64,000 bases of DNA, from contig NZ_VUOC01000003.1 of NCBI RefSeq assembly GCF_008386695.1, positions 420,421-484,420 on the forward strand, in the 5' to 3' direction. Below, piece by piece: positions 7,680-17,254 of this stretch. The position numbers were made by a program, and so were the translations under genes. Each line of letters opens with the position of its first letter. The first letter of the stretch is position 1. Under the pieces are notes generated by a model. It was not told where the DNA came from and searched no databases. It saw nothing but the letters and a program-made list of their open reading frames with translations. The stretch comes from Chitinophaga agrisoli (GTDB taxonomy: Bacteria > Bacteroidota > Bacteroidia > Chitinophagales > Chitinophagaceae).

Positions 7680-10115
7680 TTAAAAAGGGTAGCCTATCGC
7701 AATATTCCAGATAATATTATCCCTTCTCCATTGTTTATCAGCGAGGTCCCACTCGCTAATATACCAGCCATTCTTCTGACCGGTATAATAAGGCACTTTT
7801 AACGGGATACCCCAGTCCAGGCGTACCAGGAAAAAGGTAAAGTCCAGGCGCAAACCTGCGCCGGTACCTACTGCCAGGTCATGATACAGTTTATTGAGAT
7901 GGAACTCACCACCGGGACGGGAATCGTCCTGGCTCAGCATCCATATATTACCAATATCCAGGAAAGTAGCGCCTTTAAGGTTAACGCTGCCATTAAACAT
8001 ACGGATCAGGTCAAAGCGGTATTCCATATTGCCTTCCAGCTTCATATCACCGGTTTGGTCCGGGAATATGCGGGCAATGTCTGAGCTGTCCTTAAATGAT
8101 CCCGGGCCAAGGGAGCGTAGCCGCCAGGCCCGTATGCTCAGCGGGCCGCCGGCGGTGAACTGGCGGATATAGGGCAGTACGGAAGATTTCCCATAGGGCA
8201 CACCCACCCCGCCATACACCCGGGTAGCCAGGGAGCTATGCAGGCCAAAGTTCCAGTAATGGCGATAGTCTGCTTCCACCTTCACAAAGTTCGAGATAGT
8301 AAGCCCCGTCACGGATTCCAGGTTGCTCTTATTACCGGAAATGCCGTCCATGATACTGTTGATGCCATTCAGCCACAGGCCGGATTCCTCTATATTGGCG
8401 CGGAAATAGGAGTTATGGCGTTTATGGAAAACATCATTATTGCTGAAGATATAGGTGATATTTTCCCCGCCTATAAATGCCGGCTCAAAGCTGCGCCGCA
8501 GGTAAGGGTTCTTATCCACCACCGTATCGCGGAAATCCTGGTTCAGGCTTACGCCTACATAGTTCAGGGAGATGGGTTTTACAATCCAGCGGCGGTAAAT
8601 GGATTCGTTCCACTCGTACCCAAAAGAGGCGTTGATGTTCGTGATCTTAAAACGGTCAATCCTGGAAAGATAGTCCATACCGGCACTCAGGCGGGTACGG
8701 ATGGTACCGCGGTTGCCGGAGCGGATGCGGAATGGCGTAATAAAACGTGGAAAGGTCAGGTCTACCTGTCCGCCTATCTGTTTGGCCTGCAGCACAAAAT
8801 TGCCTTCCTGGTTGCGGATCATCTCCAGGCCGGCGTTCAGGCTTACGCCCAGCTGGTTGGCCGCCCGGTTCACATTCAGGTGCCGGTAGTTAAGGCTTAC
8901 GCCGCTACCCACGTTATAGTCGCTACTGGTACTTAATTCGAAGTTAGCGCCCAATTCCTGCCGGCGTTTGGGGGTGAGGAATAGTATGGCGTCCAGTTTG
9001 TTGGTCGTATCTTTCTTTTCCTTGTATTGTAAGGTCACAAACTGCCAAACGCCCAGGTCGTACAGTTTGTTGATGGTATTGGTTTGCTGTTGCTGGGAAT
9101 ACAGATCGCCGGGGCGCAGCAGCACGGACCGGGAAAGTACGCGCGGTTTCAGGATCTCCTGCCGTCTGCGGATGGTGATGAACCGGTGACTGTCTGTTTT
9201 AAAACTGGTATCATTTGGATTGCCATTGATAGGGAAATCCGGGTATACGTAAATGGAATCAATACGGTAAGCCTCCCAGGCGGTCAGCGTATCCTCCGGG
9301 TTTTTGATCTTTATCGTAATATCCATGGTGGGTTTTTCCAGCCCTTTTCTTTCGTTGAAGATATTGGTGATACCTTCAAAAGGGTTCAGAGGGTTGCGGA
9401 ACAGCGCTTTGTGTAGGGTATCTATCTCAAACTCGATAGCATCGCGGCTAAATTTAAAGTACCCTGCATTTTTTACCAGGCGCAAGATCCGCTCGCGCTC
9501 GCTCACCAATGCATCCTGTTTATAAGGCATATTCTTTTTGATGAGCGAAAATTGCTCTGAGCTCTTTACCAGCCGGTAAATGGCGGAGTCTTCCACCTCA
9601 TAGCTGATATTATTCACCATGAAGTTCTTACCGGTGTTCACCTCATAGGTAACGCTGGCTTTCTGGTGTTTTAGCTTTTCTGTATAGGTAGCGGTAGCGT
9701 AGAAATATCCCTGGTTATTCAGATAGCTGACCATCCTTTTCAGGGATTCTTTTGTTTTGATGGAATCGTAAACGACCGGCGCTTCCAGGTTACGTGGGGA
9801 CAGCATCAGGTTCCAGAACCAGTTGGATTTTTTTTCGTTATACTTTTGGTTGTACAGGAATACTTTGATCCGGGTACCCACAAATTTGCCGTTGGCTTGT
9901 TGCAGCATCAGTGATTTGGAGCTGAGGGAGCTGCGCAGGTCCTGTTTATCTGCCGCTACCAGGCCCTCGCCCTGCACTTTTACGGTGCTGCTGGTATACA
10001 GGTGCTGATCTTTTTGCAGGTACTTGATATTGGAGCAGGCCGCCAGGGTTAGCATGGCGAGCAGTAGTACTGTATAGTTCAGGTGGTATGCATGGGAACT
10101 ATGTGGCGGCTGCAT
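7680..10115 (-). CDS. tamL: TamL: lipidated BamA/TamA-family outer membrane protein
   Basis: An 811-residue outer membrane protein of the Omp85 superfamily. The N-terminus carries a lipoprotein signal with lipobox LTLAAC followed by SNIKYL, so Cys28 should be acylated; this lipidated form is the Bacteroidota TamL type. Residues about 30-330 form POTRA-like modules (for example GYFYATATYTEKLKHQKASVTYEV and LYDLGVWQFVTLQYKE). The C-terminal barrel includes the Omp85 strand GGPLSIRAWRLRSLGPGS and GDMKLEGNMEYRFDL, ending in WNIAIGYPF. TamL works with inner membrane TamB in outer membrane biogenesis; no tamB is in this window. The gene diverges from the TrmH-family gene with a 44-base gap. Confidence 0.88.
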   Translation of the reverse strand: MQPPHSSHAYHLNYTVLLLAMLTLAACSNIKYLQKDQHLYTSSTVKVQGEGLVAADKQDLRSSLSSKSLMLQQANGKFVGTRIKVFLYNQKYNEKKSNWFWNLMLSPRNLEAPVVYDSIKTKESLKRMVSYLNNQGYFYATATYTEKLKHQKASVTYEVNTGKNFMVNNISYEVEDSAIYRLVKSSEQFSLIKKNMPYKQDALVSERERILRLVKNAGYFKFSRDAIEFEIDTLHKALFRNPLNPFEGITNIFNERKGLEKPTMDITIKIKNPEDTLTAWEAYRIDSIYVYPDFPINGNPNDTSFKTDSHRFITIRRRQEILKPRVLSRSVLLRPGDLYSQQQQTNTINKLYDLGVWQFVTLQYKEKKDTTNKLDAILFLTPKRRQELGANFELSTSSDYNVGSGVSLNYRHLNVNRAANQLGVSLNAGLEMIRNQEGNFVLQAKQIGGQVDLTFPRFITPFRIRSGNRGTIRTRLSAGMDYLSRIDRFKITNINASFGYEWNESIYRRWIVKPISLNYVGVSLNQDFRDTVVDKNPYLRRSFEPAFIGGENITYIFSNNDVFHKRHNSYFRANIEESGLWLNGINSIMDGISGNKSNLESVTGLTISNFVKVEADYRHYWNFGLHSSLATRVYGGVGVPYGKSSVLPYIRQFTAGGPLSIRAWRLRSLGPGSFKDSSDIARIFPDQTGDMKLEGNMEYRFDLIRMFNGSVNLKGATFLDIGNIWMLSQDDSRPGGEFHLNKLYHDLAVGTGAGLRLDFTFFLVRLDWGIPLKVPYYTGQKNGWYISEWDLADKQWRRDNIIWNIAIGYPF

Positions 10116-10159
10116 CTCGGCGAAAACAATTATGATATTTTTTAAATAGTTTTGACGTT

Positions 10160-10900
10160 ATGTTGTCAAAGGCGCAAATTAAGTATATTCAAGCATTACA
10201 GCACAAAAAATACCGTCAAAAATCCAGGCAGTTCACGGCAGAAGGCGATAAGATCGTGCAGGAACTGTTGCGGGACGGGCGGGTGCTGGAAGTATATGCT
10301 ACTGCAGATTGGGTGGAGGAACAACAGGTTTTACTGGCGCAGCTTCCCAGCCTACGGCTGGAGGTAGTGGAGCCGCCCCTGTTAAAACAGCTCTCTGCCC
10401 TTACCACGCCCAACCGGGCCATGGCCCTGCTGGACATACCGCCGGCCGCAGCGCCCGGGCCTTTGAACGGTACCATAGCCCTGGCCCTTGAAACCATCCA
10501 GGACCCCGGTAATATGGGCACCATCATTCGTATAGCCGATTGGTTTGGCATTCCGCAGATCATCTGCTCGCCAGACTGTGTAGACGCTTATAATCCTAAG
10601 ACCATCCAGGCCACCATGGGCAGCATTGCCCGGGTGCAGATCATAGAGAGTGATATCATCCCCTTCTTGCAGCAGGCAAATGTTGCCTCCTATGCGGCCA
10701 CCCTCCATGGCCGCGATATCACGGAATTTGACGCTATCAAAGAAGGTATCCTGCTTATTGGCAACGAGTCCCGCGGCCTGAGCGATGCCGTGCTGGAACA
10801 TTGCACATACCGCATCACCATTCCCCGCCTGGGCGGCGCAGAATCTTTGAATGCGGCGGTGGCAGCAGGGATTATTTGTGGAAGAATGCTTTTGGGCTAA
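10160..10900 (+). CDS. TrmH-family (SpoU) RNA 2'-O-methyltransferase
   Basis: A 246-residue SPOUT methylase. The N-terminal substrate-binding domain reads KYIQALQHKKYRQKSRQF, followed by TAEGDKIVQELL. The SpoU knot has all three motifs: ETIQDPGNMGTIIRIADWFG, then LIGNESRGLSDAVLEHC, and RLGGAESLNAAVAAGI at the C-terminus. The target rRNA or tRNA position cannot be told from sequence. It is divergent from tamL, a pairing I associate with Bacteroidota genomes. The short dyad TTTGAC/GTCAAA (10151-10170) overlaps its start codon and may be chance. The ABC permease gene is convergent, with 6 bases between stops. Confidence 0.9.
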   Translation: MLSKAQIKYIQALQHKKYRQKSRQFTAEGDKIVQELLRDGRVLEVYATADWVEEQQVLLAQLPSLRLEVVEPPLLKQLSALTTPNRAMALLDIPPAAAPGPLNGTIALALETIQDPGNMGTIIRIADWFGIPQIICSPDCVDAYNPKTIQATMGSIARVQIIESDIIPFLQQANVASYAATLHGRDITEFDAIKEGILLIGNESRGLSDAVLEHCTYRITIPRLGGAESLNAAVAAGIICGRMLLG

Positions 10901-10906
10901 CAGCTG

Positions 10907-12139
10907 CTACTTAAACTGTATCGCCTTTACCGGCGTTATTTTATTGATAATAAGCGAAGGGATCAATAACACGCAGATACATACCCCAAAAGTACCTGCA
11001 TCTATCAGTGCTACTTCCCACCAGCGCAGGTCTATAGCCGCAACAGACATATAATACGATTCTTCCGGGAGTTTAAAGAAACCGGTGTACTGCTGTAGTG
11101 CGGCCAGCCCCAGGCCCAGCAGGTTGCCCAACAGCACCCCTGTCAGCACAATATACCCCGCCTGGTAAATGAACACGTTCTGTATAGACCAGTTGCGCAT
11201 GCCCAGCGCTTTTACAATACCCACCATATTGGTGCGTTCCAGTATCAGTATCAGGATAGCGGTGATCATGTTGATGATGGCCACAATGGTCATGATCACA
11301 ATAATGATCACCTCATTTTTGTTCTGCAGCTGCAGCCAGTCAAATATATTTGGATAGATATCGCGGATGGTGCGGGTAAACAGTTTATCCGGCCGCAGGG
11401 AGTCTATGCCGATGGCCACGTTGGTCATTTGCCGGTAGTCTTTCACAAATACTTCGTAGCCGCCAATATCCGTAGGGTTCCAGTTATTGAGCTTGCGGAT
11501 CAGTTCCAGGTCGCCAATAATATAGGTCTTATCATACTCCTCTATCCCTGTTTTATAGATACCCGTTACGTTTAGCTTGCGGGCGCGGGGAGGCTGGCCG
11601 GCCCCTTGTATAAAATAAACGATCACCTTATCATTCAGTTTCAGCTGCAGCTCTTTGGCCAGGCTTTCGGAGATGATGACTTCCGGCGCATAGCTGCTAT
11701 CCGGGTAGTGCAGAGGGCCGCCCTGTGTCAGGAAGCGTTGCAGGTGCTGCCAGTTGTAATGGGCGTCTACGCCTTTAAAGATCACGCCGTCAATATCCTT
11801 TTCCGCCTTTAGGATAGCAGATTTGGTGGCATAGGCACTAATGGAGGTGATACCCGGTTCATGCTCCAGGCGCTGTGCAAACGCCGTATCGGCGGCAAAG
11901 GGGATCTGCTCTGTCAGCGGACCGGCATTTACCTGGTATTGGGTAATATGGATATGCCCCCAAAAGCTGAAGATCTTTTCCTGTATTACCTGCTGAAAGC
12001 CGTTCACCAGGGCAGTAGCCAGTATCATCACCGCTACGCTGATGGCGGTGGCAATAATGGCAATGTTGATGATGAACCTCGAAAAGGAAGAGCCCTTGTT
12101 GAACGCGATCCGCCTGGCAATGAAAAAAGGTAAGCCCAT
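10907..12139 (-). CDS. FtsX/LolC-type ABC transporter permease
   Basis: A 410-residue MacB/FtsX-family permease. It has an N-terminal membrane helix (residues about 20-45, FIINIAIIATAISVAVMILATALV), a large periplasmic domain, and three C-terminal helices starting with IIIVIMTIVAIINMITAILI and the family motif LILERTNMVGIVKALGMRNWSI. This layout matches LolC/LolE, which release lipoproteins from the inner membrane with an ATPase (LolD); the ATPase is not adjacent. The start at 12139 (MGLPFFIARRIAF) fits the family N-terminus; a longer in-frame start adds a low-complexity phenylalanine-rich leader that is encoded by an A-rich repeat. Confidence 0.87.
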   Translation of the reverse strand: MGLPFFIARRIAFNKGSSFSRFIINIAIIATAISVAVMILATALVNGFQQVIQEKIFSFWGHIHITQYQVNAGPLTEQIPFAADTAFAQRLEHEPGITSISAYATKSAILKAEKDIDGVIFKGVDAHYNWQHLQRFLTQGGPLHYPDSSYAPEVIISESLAKELQLKLNDKVIVYFIQGAGQPPRARKLNVTGIYKTGIEEYDKTYIIGDLELIRKLNNWNPTDIGGYEVFVKDYRQMTNVAIGIDSLRPDKLFTRTIRDIYPNIFDWLQLQNKNEVIIIVIMTIVAIINMITAILILILERTNMVGIVKALGMRNWSIQNVFIYQAGYIVLTGVLLGNLLGLGLAALQQYTGFFKLPEESYYMSVAAIDLRWWEVALIDAGTFGVCICVLLIPSLIINKITPVKAIQFK

Positions 12140-12263
12140 GGAGTGAAAGTAAAAAAGTAAAAAGTAAAAATAAAAAATAAAAAGCGGACAGGGCATCCCC
12201 CAGGGTTTCCCGTACTTCCCCCTTTCCTCAAATAATCGTAACTTAAACCCCTATTTACGTTTT

Positions 12264-13556
12264 ATGAAGCTACAACCCGTTTTACTGTTAATGATGGCAT
12301 TTATACTGCCAGTTGCCTATCAGGCGGCCGCCCAGGATAACGCCATTACGCCAGACCATATCTACTTCAACAATATTAAATCTGTGAAATTCAATGGCGC
12401 CGGCGATCCGCTGAGCCTTCCGGTTATAAAGCTTAACTCCGGTGATAAGCTGGACCTCAGCTTTGATGACCTGGACAATGATACCAAAAACTACTACTAT
12501 ACTTTTGTATTATGTAATGCAGACTGGTCGCTGGCACAGGTAACCACATTCGATTACCTGCAGGGTTTTTCAGAGAACAGGATCCAGAACTACCGTTTTT
12601 CCAGCATCGCCTTACAAAAGTATACCCATTACAGTGTTACGCTGCCTAACCCAAACAGTTCTCCTAAAAAGGCCGGTAATTACCTGTTAAAAGTGTACCT
12701 GGATAGCGATACTTCCCAGCTGGCCTTTACCCGCCGTATGCTGGTACTGGATCCCAAGGCCGGGGTGGCCGGTTTTATACAGCAGCCGGTAAGCCCCAAG
12801 CTGTTCCGTACCCACCAGAAAGTGAATTTTTCCGTAAATACGGCAGCGTTAAATATCAATAATCCTTTTGACCAGATCAAGGTATACATATTACAGAACT
12901 ACCGCTGGGATAACGCCGTTAGCGGCATAAAGCCCATGTTCCTCAGAGGAACGGACATCGTGTACAATACGGAGGTAGATTGTGTGTTCCCGGCTGGCAA
13001 GGAATGGCGTTGGATAGACCTGCGCAGTTTCCGCCTGCAAACAGAAAGGGTAGAGAAATCAGACTATCGGCGTAATGGCACGGATATTTGGGCCCGCCCA
13101 GATCCTGAGCGCTCAACTATCCTGTACCAGTTCATCAAAGATATCAACGGCCGTTACCAGCTGCTTACGCTGGATAATTATGATCCCAATTTCGAGGGTG
13201 ATTATGCCGCCGTGCATTTCACTTTTCCGGCCAAGGTGCCTTATGCGGGTTATGATATGTACATCTTTGGGGAGCTCACCAGCTATGAATGCAACGAGAG
13301 CAACAAGATGGTATATAATGGCGAAAAGCAGGCCTATGAAGGCACCCTGTTCCTGAAACAGGGCTATTATAACTACATCTACGGGCTGATAGACAAAACA
13401 GTGGCCAACAGTAAATTCAGCACGGAATATACGGAAGGCAATCACTGGGAAGCAGAGAATAACTATACGATCCTCATCTACTACAAAGCCCTTGGCGGCC
13501 GTGCCGATGAGCTGGTAGGCATGGTGAACCTGAATAGTATGCTGAACAGGAAATAA
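12264..13556 (+). CDS. type IX secretion system plug protein (DUF5103)
   Basis: A 430-residue secreted protein with signal peptide MKLQPVLLLMMAFILPVAYQ ending near AAAQ. The mature protein matches the DUF5103 family, seen in the N-terminal pattern DHIYFNNIKSVKFNGAGDPL, then LPVIKLNSGDKLDLSFDDL, YYYTFVLCNADWS, DYLQGFSENRI and the C-terminal YEGTLFLKQGYYNYIYGL. In Flavobacterium a member of this family plugs the SprA translocon of the type IX secretion system, which exports gliding adhesins and enzymes. No other T9SS gene is in the window, so the system must be encoded elsewhere. It diverges from the permease gene. Confidence 0.85.
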   Translation: MKLQPVLLLMMAFILPVAYQAAAQDNAITPDHIYFNNIKSVKFNGAGDPLSLPVIKLNSGDKLDLSFDDLDNDTKNYYYTFVLCNADWSLAQVTTFDYLQGFSENRIQNYRFSSIALQKYTHYSVTLPNPNSSPKKAGNYLLKVYLDSDTSQLAFTRRMLVLDPKAGVAGFIQQPVSPKLFRTHQKVNFSVNTAALNINNPFDQIKVYILQNYRWDNAVSGIKPMFLRGTDIVYNTEVDCVFPAGKEWRWIDLRSFRLQTERVEKSDYRRNGTDIWARPDPERSTILYQFIKDINGRYQLLTLDNYDPNFEGDYAAVHFTFPAKVPYAGYDMYIFGELTSYECNESNKMVYNGEKQAYEGTLFLKQGYYNYIYGLIDKTVANSKFSTEYTEGNHWEAENNYTILIYYKALGGRADELVGMVNLNSMLNRK

Positions 13557-13558
13557 AC

Positions 13559-13747
13559 TGTCAGCTGTTAGCCGTTAGCTATTAGCTTTTAGCGCCTGGC
13601 GCGGATGGATAATCCGCCCTGCCGCTAAAAGCTAATTCTTTTTAATGCTTTACAGCGCTAAATGCTATCCAATCGCTTCAATCACTAAAAGCTAACGGCT
13701 GGTATCTATCCGCTTCAATCACTAACAGCTAAAAGCTAACCGCTGTT
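13559..13747. repeat. periodic quasi-palindrome (AGCTAAAAGCTAA words)
   Basis: Left arm 13563-13592 contains TTAGC words (GTTAGCTATTAGCTTTTAGC); right side 13621-13747 has several GCTAAAAGCTAA/GCTAACGGCTG words and a near-direct repeat CGCTTCAATCACTAA at 13674 and 13709. It separates the convergent DUF5103 and ndh genes. Confidence 0.75.
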
Positions 13748-13750
13748 CCA

Positions 13751-15085
13751 TCATCTCCCTACTATCTCCGGTTCCGTCAATACGCTTTGCCGTAGCTTCA
13801 CAATATTAGCCGCGCCACGTTTAATGATGATCCGCGTGCCCCTGTCAAACGTCAGGTAGCGGTAAAACCAGTTGATCAGCACCACCATTTTATTACGGAA
13901 GCCCAGTAGGCTCATGAGATGCACGACCATCCATATAAGCCAGGCAAAACGCCCGCTCAATTTCATCTTACCCACTTCTGCCACCGCCTTGTTCCGCCCG
14001 ATGGTAGCCAGGCTGCCCTTATCTGTATAATGGAAAGATTGTAGCGCCTGGCCTTTGATCAGCCGTGGTATATTTTCGGATACCAGATTTCCCTGTTGTA
14101 TTGCTACGGGCGCCACCATGGGGTATCCCTTGGGGAACCTGGGATCGTTGGTCATCTGTGCAATATCGCCTATGGCAAAGATATTTGTGTAGCCTTTTAC
14201 CTGGCATTGCTCATTCACGAGTATACGGCCGTTAGGCAGTATTATATCTGCAGGAAGCCCTTTGACCGGTACGCCTTTTACGCCGGCGGCCCATATCAGG
14301 GATTTAGTGGCAATGCGCTGATCATTGCCCAATAGCAGGGTTTGACCGTCATAATCTTTAACAGCGGTATTCAGCAGTACTTTAACGCCAAGGCGCTCGC
14401 AGCCTTCCTGGGCTTTTTCTGAAGAATAGTTGCTCATGGCCGGCAGCAGGCGCGGCCCCATTTCTACCAGGTAAATATCCATACAATGAAGGGGCAGTTC
14501 GGGGTAATCCTTGGGCAATATGTACTTACGCAGCTCGGAAATAGCGCCGGCCATTTCCACACCGGTAGGGCCGCCGCCTACTACTACAAAGGTGAGCTTG
14601 GCCTTTATTTCGGCCTCGTCCGCCATTAGCAGGCTTTCCTCGAACTGTTTTACTACGTAATTCCTGATCTGCACGGCCTCTATCAGCGATTTCATGCCAA
14701 TGCCATGCTCTTCTATCAGCTTATTGCCAAAGAAATTGGTATTACTGCCGGTGGCGATAACAAGATGGTCATAACGAATATCGCCAATACCTGTTTCCAA
14801 TACGTTCTCTGCCGGGCGTACGCCTATAACCTCTGCCATACGGAAATGGAAATTCTTTTGCCGGCCAAAGATGCCGCGGAGGGGGAAGGCAATGCTGTCA
14901 GGTTCTAGTCCTGCGGTGGATACCTGGTATAATAAGGGTTGAAAAAGATGATAATTGTTCCTGTCCAGCAATACTACCTGTACAGGGGCATGTCTAAGTT
15001 TCTTAGCCAGGTGTATACCTCCAAAGCCTCCTCCTACAATCACTACACGGGGCTGACCGGTTTCCGGAATATTGGGCTGCATCAT
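13751..15085 (-). CDS. ndh: type II NADH dehydrogenase (NDH-2)
   Basis: A 444-residue FAD-dependent NADH:quinone oxidoreductase that does not pump protons. The FAD-binding Rossmann motif VVIVGGGFGGIHLAKKL starts near residue 14, and the NADH-binding motif VVVGGGPTGVEMAGAISEL near residue 167. The family segments NYHLFQPLLYQVSTAGL and TNIFAIGDIAQM are also present. A C-terminal amphipathic stretch (GRFAWLIWMVVHLMSLLGF) provides membrane attachment. The gene is bounded by repeats on one side and a spacer of about 290 bases on the other, and seems monocistronic. Confidence 0.92.
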   Translation of the reverse strand: MMQPNIPETGQPRVVIVGGGFGGIHLAKKLRHAPVQVVLLDRNNYHLFQPLLYQVSTAGLEPDSIAFPLRGIFGRQKNFHFRMAEVIGVRPAENVLETGIGDIRYDHLVIATGSNTNFFGNKLIEEHGIGMKSLIEAVQIRNYVVKQFEESLLMADEAEIKAKLTFVVVGGGPTGVEMAGAISELRKYILPKDYPELPLHCMDIYLVEMGPRLLPAMSNYSSEKAQEGCERLGVKVLLNTAVKDYDGQTLLLGNDQRIATKSLIWAAGVKGVPVKGLPADIILPNGRILVNEQCQVKGYTNIFAIGDIAQMTNDPRFPKGYPMVAPVAIQQGNLVSENIPRLIKGQALQSFHYTDKGSLATIGRNKAVAEVGKMKLSGRFAWLIWMVVHLMSLLGFRNKMVVLINWFYRYLTFDRGTRIIIKRGAANIVKLRQSVLTEPEIVGR

Positions 15086-15373
15086 AGATAATTATTTAAT
15101 AATCAGACAATCTGTAGTTACGCCATACTATTACGGCGACAAATGCTGTACCAGCAAATAGCGTAGCTGCATTATCGGATATCAAAATTACTAAACTTTC
15201 AGAAAATAATGAAAATTAGTTAATGCTAAAGGCATTGATTTGGGGTAGATGGGGTACACAAACCGGGCTAAAAAGATATTAGGTTGTTGTGGCGGAACAT
15301 TACGGAGCAGTGGGAGTAAGCGGTTATCTGGCAGTGCTGGAGGTAAGATGATAAGCTGTTGTACCAGCTCCCC

Positions 15374-16258
15374 TCACTTCAACACCGCCATGGCCAACCG
15401 CAGGAACTCATATCCTCTCATCTTCTTATGATCACGGCTGCCGCTGGCATACAACTCCCGGTAAGTAGTCGCATTTTCATCATACAGCAGCTCCATGTTA
15501 TAATTAGCCAGAAAATGGGGTAGGGTAGCGGGCGTAAGCCCGGTATCCCATTGCTCCTTCATCTTCTTAAGCATACGGGCTACCCGGGTAGCGCCATAGA
15601 AGCTGCGCGGGTTATCCAGCATTTTCTTATCTACATAGTTAAAGATGATACGCGTGCCGGAAGGATACTCCTGGAAGTAACGGAACATCTTATTACCCAG
15701 GGAGGCCGTAAGGTTATTCACCGCCCCTTCCCAGATGATCAGCGTTTTATAATGTTCCTGCAGCAATAATTTAGAGATCGCTTTTTCTGGTAACTGGGTC
15801 TTGAAATCCATTTCTATATAATCCACCGGCACCGGCAATGTAGCTGCATATGGCTGCAGCATGGCCGTCTTATATGTTTGCGTCATGGGCCGGTCTACTT
15901 CCACAAACTGCACCTTAGGATGCGCCAGCCGCCATGCGCGGGTATCATACCCGGCGCCCAGTATCACCACCTGGTAAACATCGTGTTTTTCGATGGATTC
16001 ACGGGTAAGGTCATCTATTTTGCGCGTACGCGCTACTACAGATGATAGGGAACCAGGCCAGCGCAACTGCACATACCAGGGTACGAACCAGCGGAAAAAG
16101 CGGCTACGGGTTGATAGCAAGATCCACATTTTCAATACTTTGGTAAGGAACATTTTTGCATGAGGATCATCAAACAGCCGGTCCTGCGCCGGACGGCTGT
16201 CCTCTATAGCACGGAAAAAGGCATATATAACGGCGGTTCTACTAGCATGGCGGCGCAT
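15374..16258 (-). CDS. LCMT-like SAM-dependent methyltransferase
   Basis: A 294-residue protein of the leucine carboxyl methyltransferase-like superfamily. Visible features are the N-terminal SRTAVIYAFFRAIED, the motif I loop VILGAGYDTRAWRL near residue 98, the acidic FVEVDRPMTQTYK after it, and IWEGAVNNLTASLG in the centre. Bacterial members are common but their substrates are mostly unknown; some work in polyketide pathways, none of which is visible here. It lies alone between ndh and the glycerol genes, on the minus strand. Confidence 0.82.
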   Translation of the reverse strand: MRRHASRTAVIYAFFRAIEDSRPAQDRLFDDPHAKMFLTKVLKMWILLSTRSRFFRWFVPWYVQLRWPGSLSSVVARTRKIDDLTRESIEKHDVYQVVILGAGYDTRAWRLAHPKVQFVEVDRPMTQTYKTAMLQPYAATLPVPVDYIEMDFKTQLPEKAISKLLLQEHYKTLIIWEGAVNNLTASLGNKMFRYFQEYPSGTRIIFNYVDKKMLDNPRSFYGATRVARMLKKMKEQWDTGLTPATLPHFLANYNMELLYDENATTYRELYASGSRDHKKMRGYEFLRLAMAVLK

Positions 16259-16338
16259 GCAGAGGAAATTAAATATTTATTTTAAAACAACCATGTTCAT
16301 TTTAATAAAAAAATATTCATTTTGTTCCCACTGCAATC

Positions 16339-17046
16339 TTACTGCAGCCAGGTGTAAATGCCGGCTGCCAGCAGTGCGCCTATGATGGGACCAATTACCG
16401 GTACCCAGGCATAAGACCAGTCGCTATTACGTTTTCCGGAGATGGGTAGCAGGAAGTGTATGATGCGTGGTCCCAGATCCCTGGCGGGGTTAATGGCATA
16501 CCCGGTAGGGCCGCCCAGCGAAAGGCCTATACCCAGCACCAGCAAGGCTACAGGCAATGCATCCAGCGAACCTAATGCAACCCCGGGCGATACAATGTAC
16601 AATACACCCAGGATCAGCACCGCAGTGGCTATGATCTCGGTAAGCAGGTTATAAAAAGGGTTACGTATGGCTGGGATGGTACAGAACACGCCCAGCTTAT
16701 TATCCGCTTCGGGGGTATTGTCAAAATGTTGTTTGTAACAGATCCATACCAGCAATGCTCCCAGCATAGCGCCCAGCAGCTGGGCTATAATATAGGAAGC
16801 CACTTTAGACCAGGCAAATTTTTCCGTGGCTGCCAGCGCAATGGTAACCGCGGGGCTCAGATGGGCGCCGCTATACTTGGCGGTGCAGAAAACGCCGGTA
16901 AATACAGCCATGGCCCAACCCAGCGTGATCACGATCCAGCCGGAATTGCCGCCTTTTGTTTTGTTAAGCACCACATTGGCTACTACGCCATCGCCCAGGA
17001 GTATAAGCAGGGCGGTACCAAATAATTCTGCTGCAAAGGAGTTCAT
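16339..17046 (-). CDS. glpF: MIP-family glycerol facilitator (aquaglyceroporin)
   Basis: A 235-residue inner membrane channel with six helices, starting MNSFAAELFGTALL. The second half-helix motif is GYAINPARDLGPR, where the Asp after NPAR marks the glycerol-type subgroup. The first is GAHLSPAVT, so the usual first Asn is Ser in this copy (AGC for AAC, one base). A longer in-frame start at 17085 is rejected: it would add residues from the ATATGC repeat region. It lies downstream of glpK on the same strand after a 208-base repeat-filled spacer, and the pair would take up and phosphorylate glycerol. Confidence 0.9.
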   Translation of the reverse strand: MNSFAAELFGTALLILLGDGVVANVVLNKTKGGNSGWIVITLGWAMAVFTGVFCTAKYSGAHLSPAVTIALAATEKFAWSKVASYIIAQLLGAMLGALLVWICYKQHFDNTPEADNKLGVFCTIPAIRNPFYNLLTEIIATAVLILGVLYIVSPGVALGSLDALPVALLVLGIGLSLGGPTGYAINPARDLGPRIIHFLLPISGKRNSDWSYAWVPVIGPIIGALLAAGIYTWLQ

Positions 17047-17047
17047 A

Positions 17048-17247
17048 GTTCTGATATGCGTATGTGCAAATATGCAGATATGCAAATATGCTTATATGCA
17101 GACGTGCAATGATTTAAAAATGCATGATTGTCTTAGGTAACCCGGTGATCTTGTGCGCCGGTATGATGTGCCATTCATTCGTGTGCAGCAGTTTATCTGT
17201 CATCGCATTCATCATCTGCACATTTGCATATCTGCACATCCATACTT
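17048..17247. repeat. periodic quasi-palindrome (ATATGCAAATATGC words)
   Basis: Left arm 17053-17110 is a run of degenerate ATATGC/TGTGCAAATATGC words. The right arm 17216-17247 has CATCTGCACATTTGCATATC and a second CTGCACATCC. The two arms are inverted copies of the same word set. It sits between glpK and glpF, both on the minus strand. Confidence 0.75.
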
Positions 17248-17254
17248 TAACCCA

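Noticed and set aside
8238-8936. Open frame of 232 codons opposite tamL
   Set aside because: Shadow of the tamL barrel region; the minus-strand gene has clear Omp85 motifs.
10149-10170. Operator at the TTTGAC/GTCAAA dyad over the trmH-like start
   Set aside because: Only 6-bp arms and located over the start codon; could be chance. Mentioned in the gene entry only.
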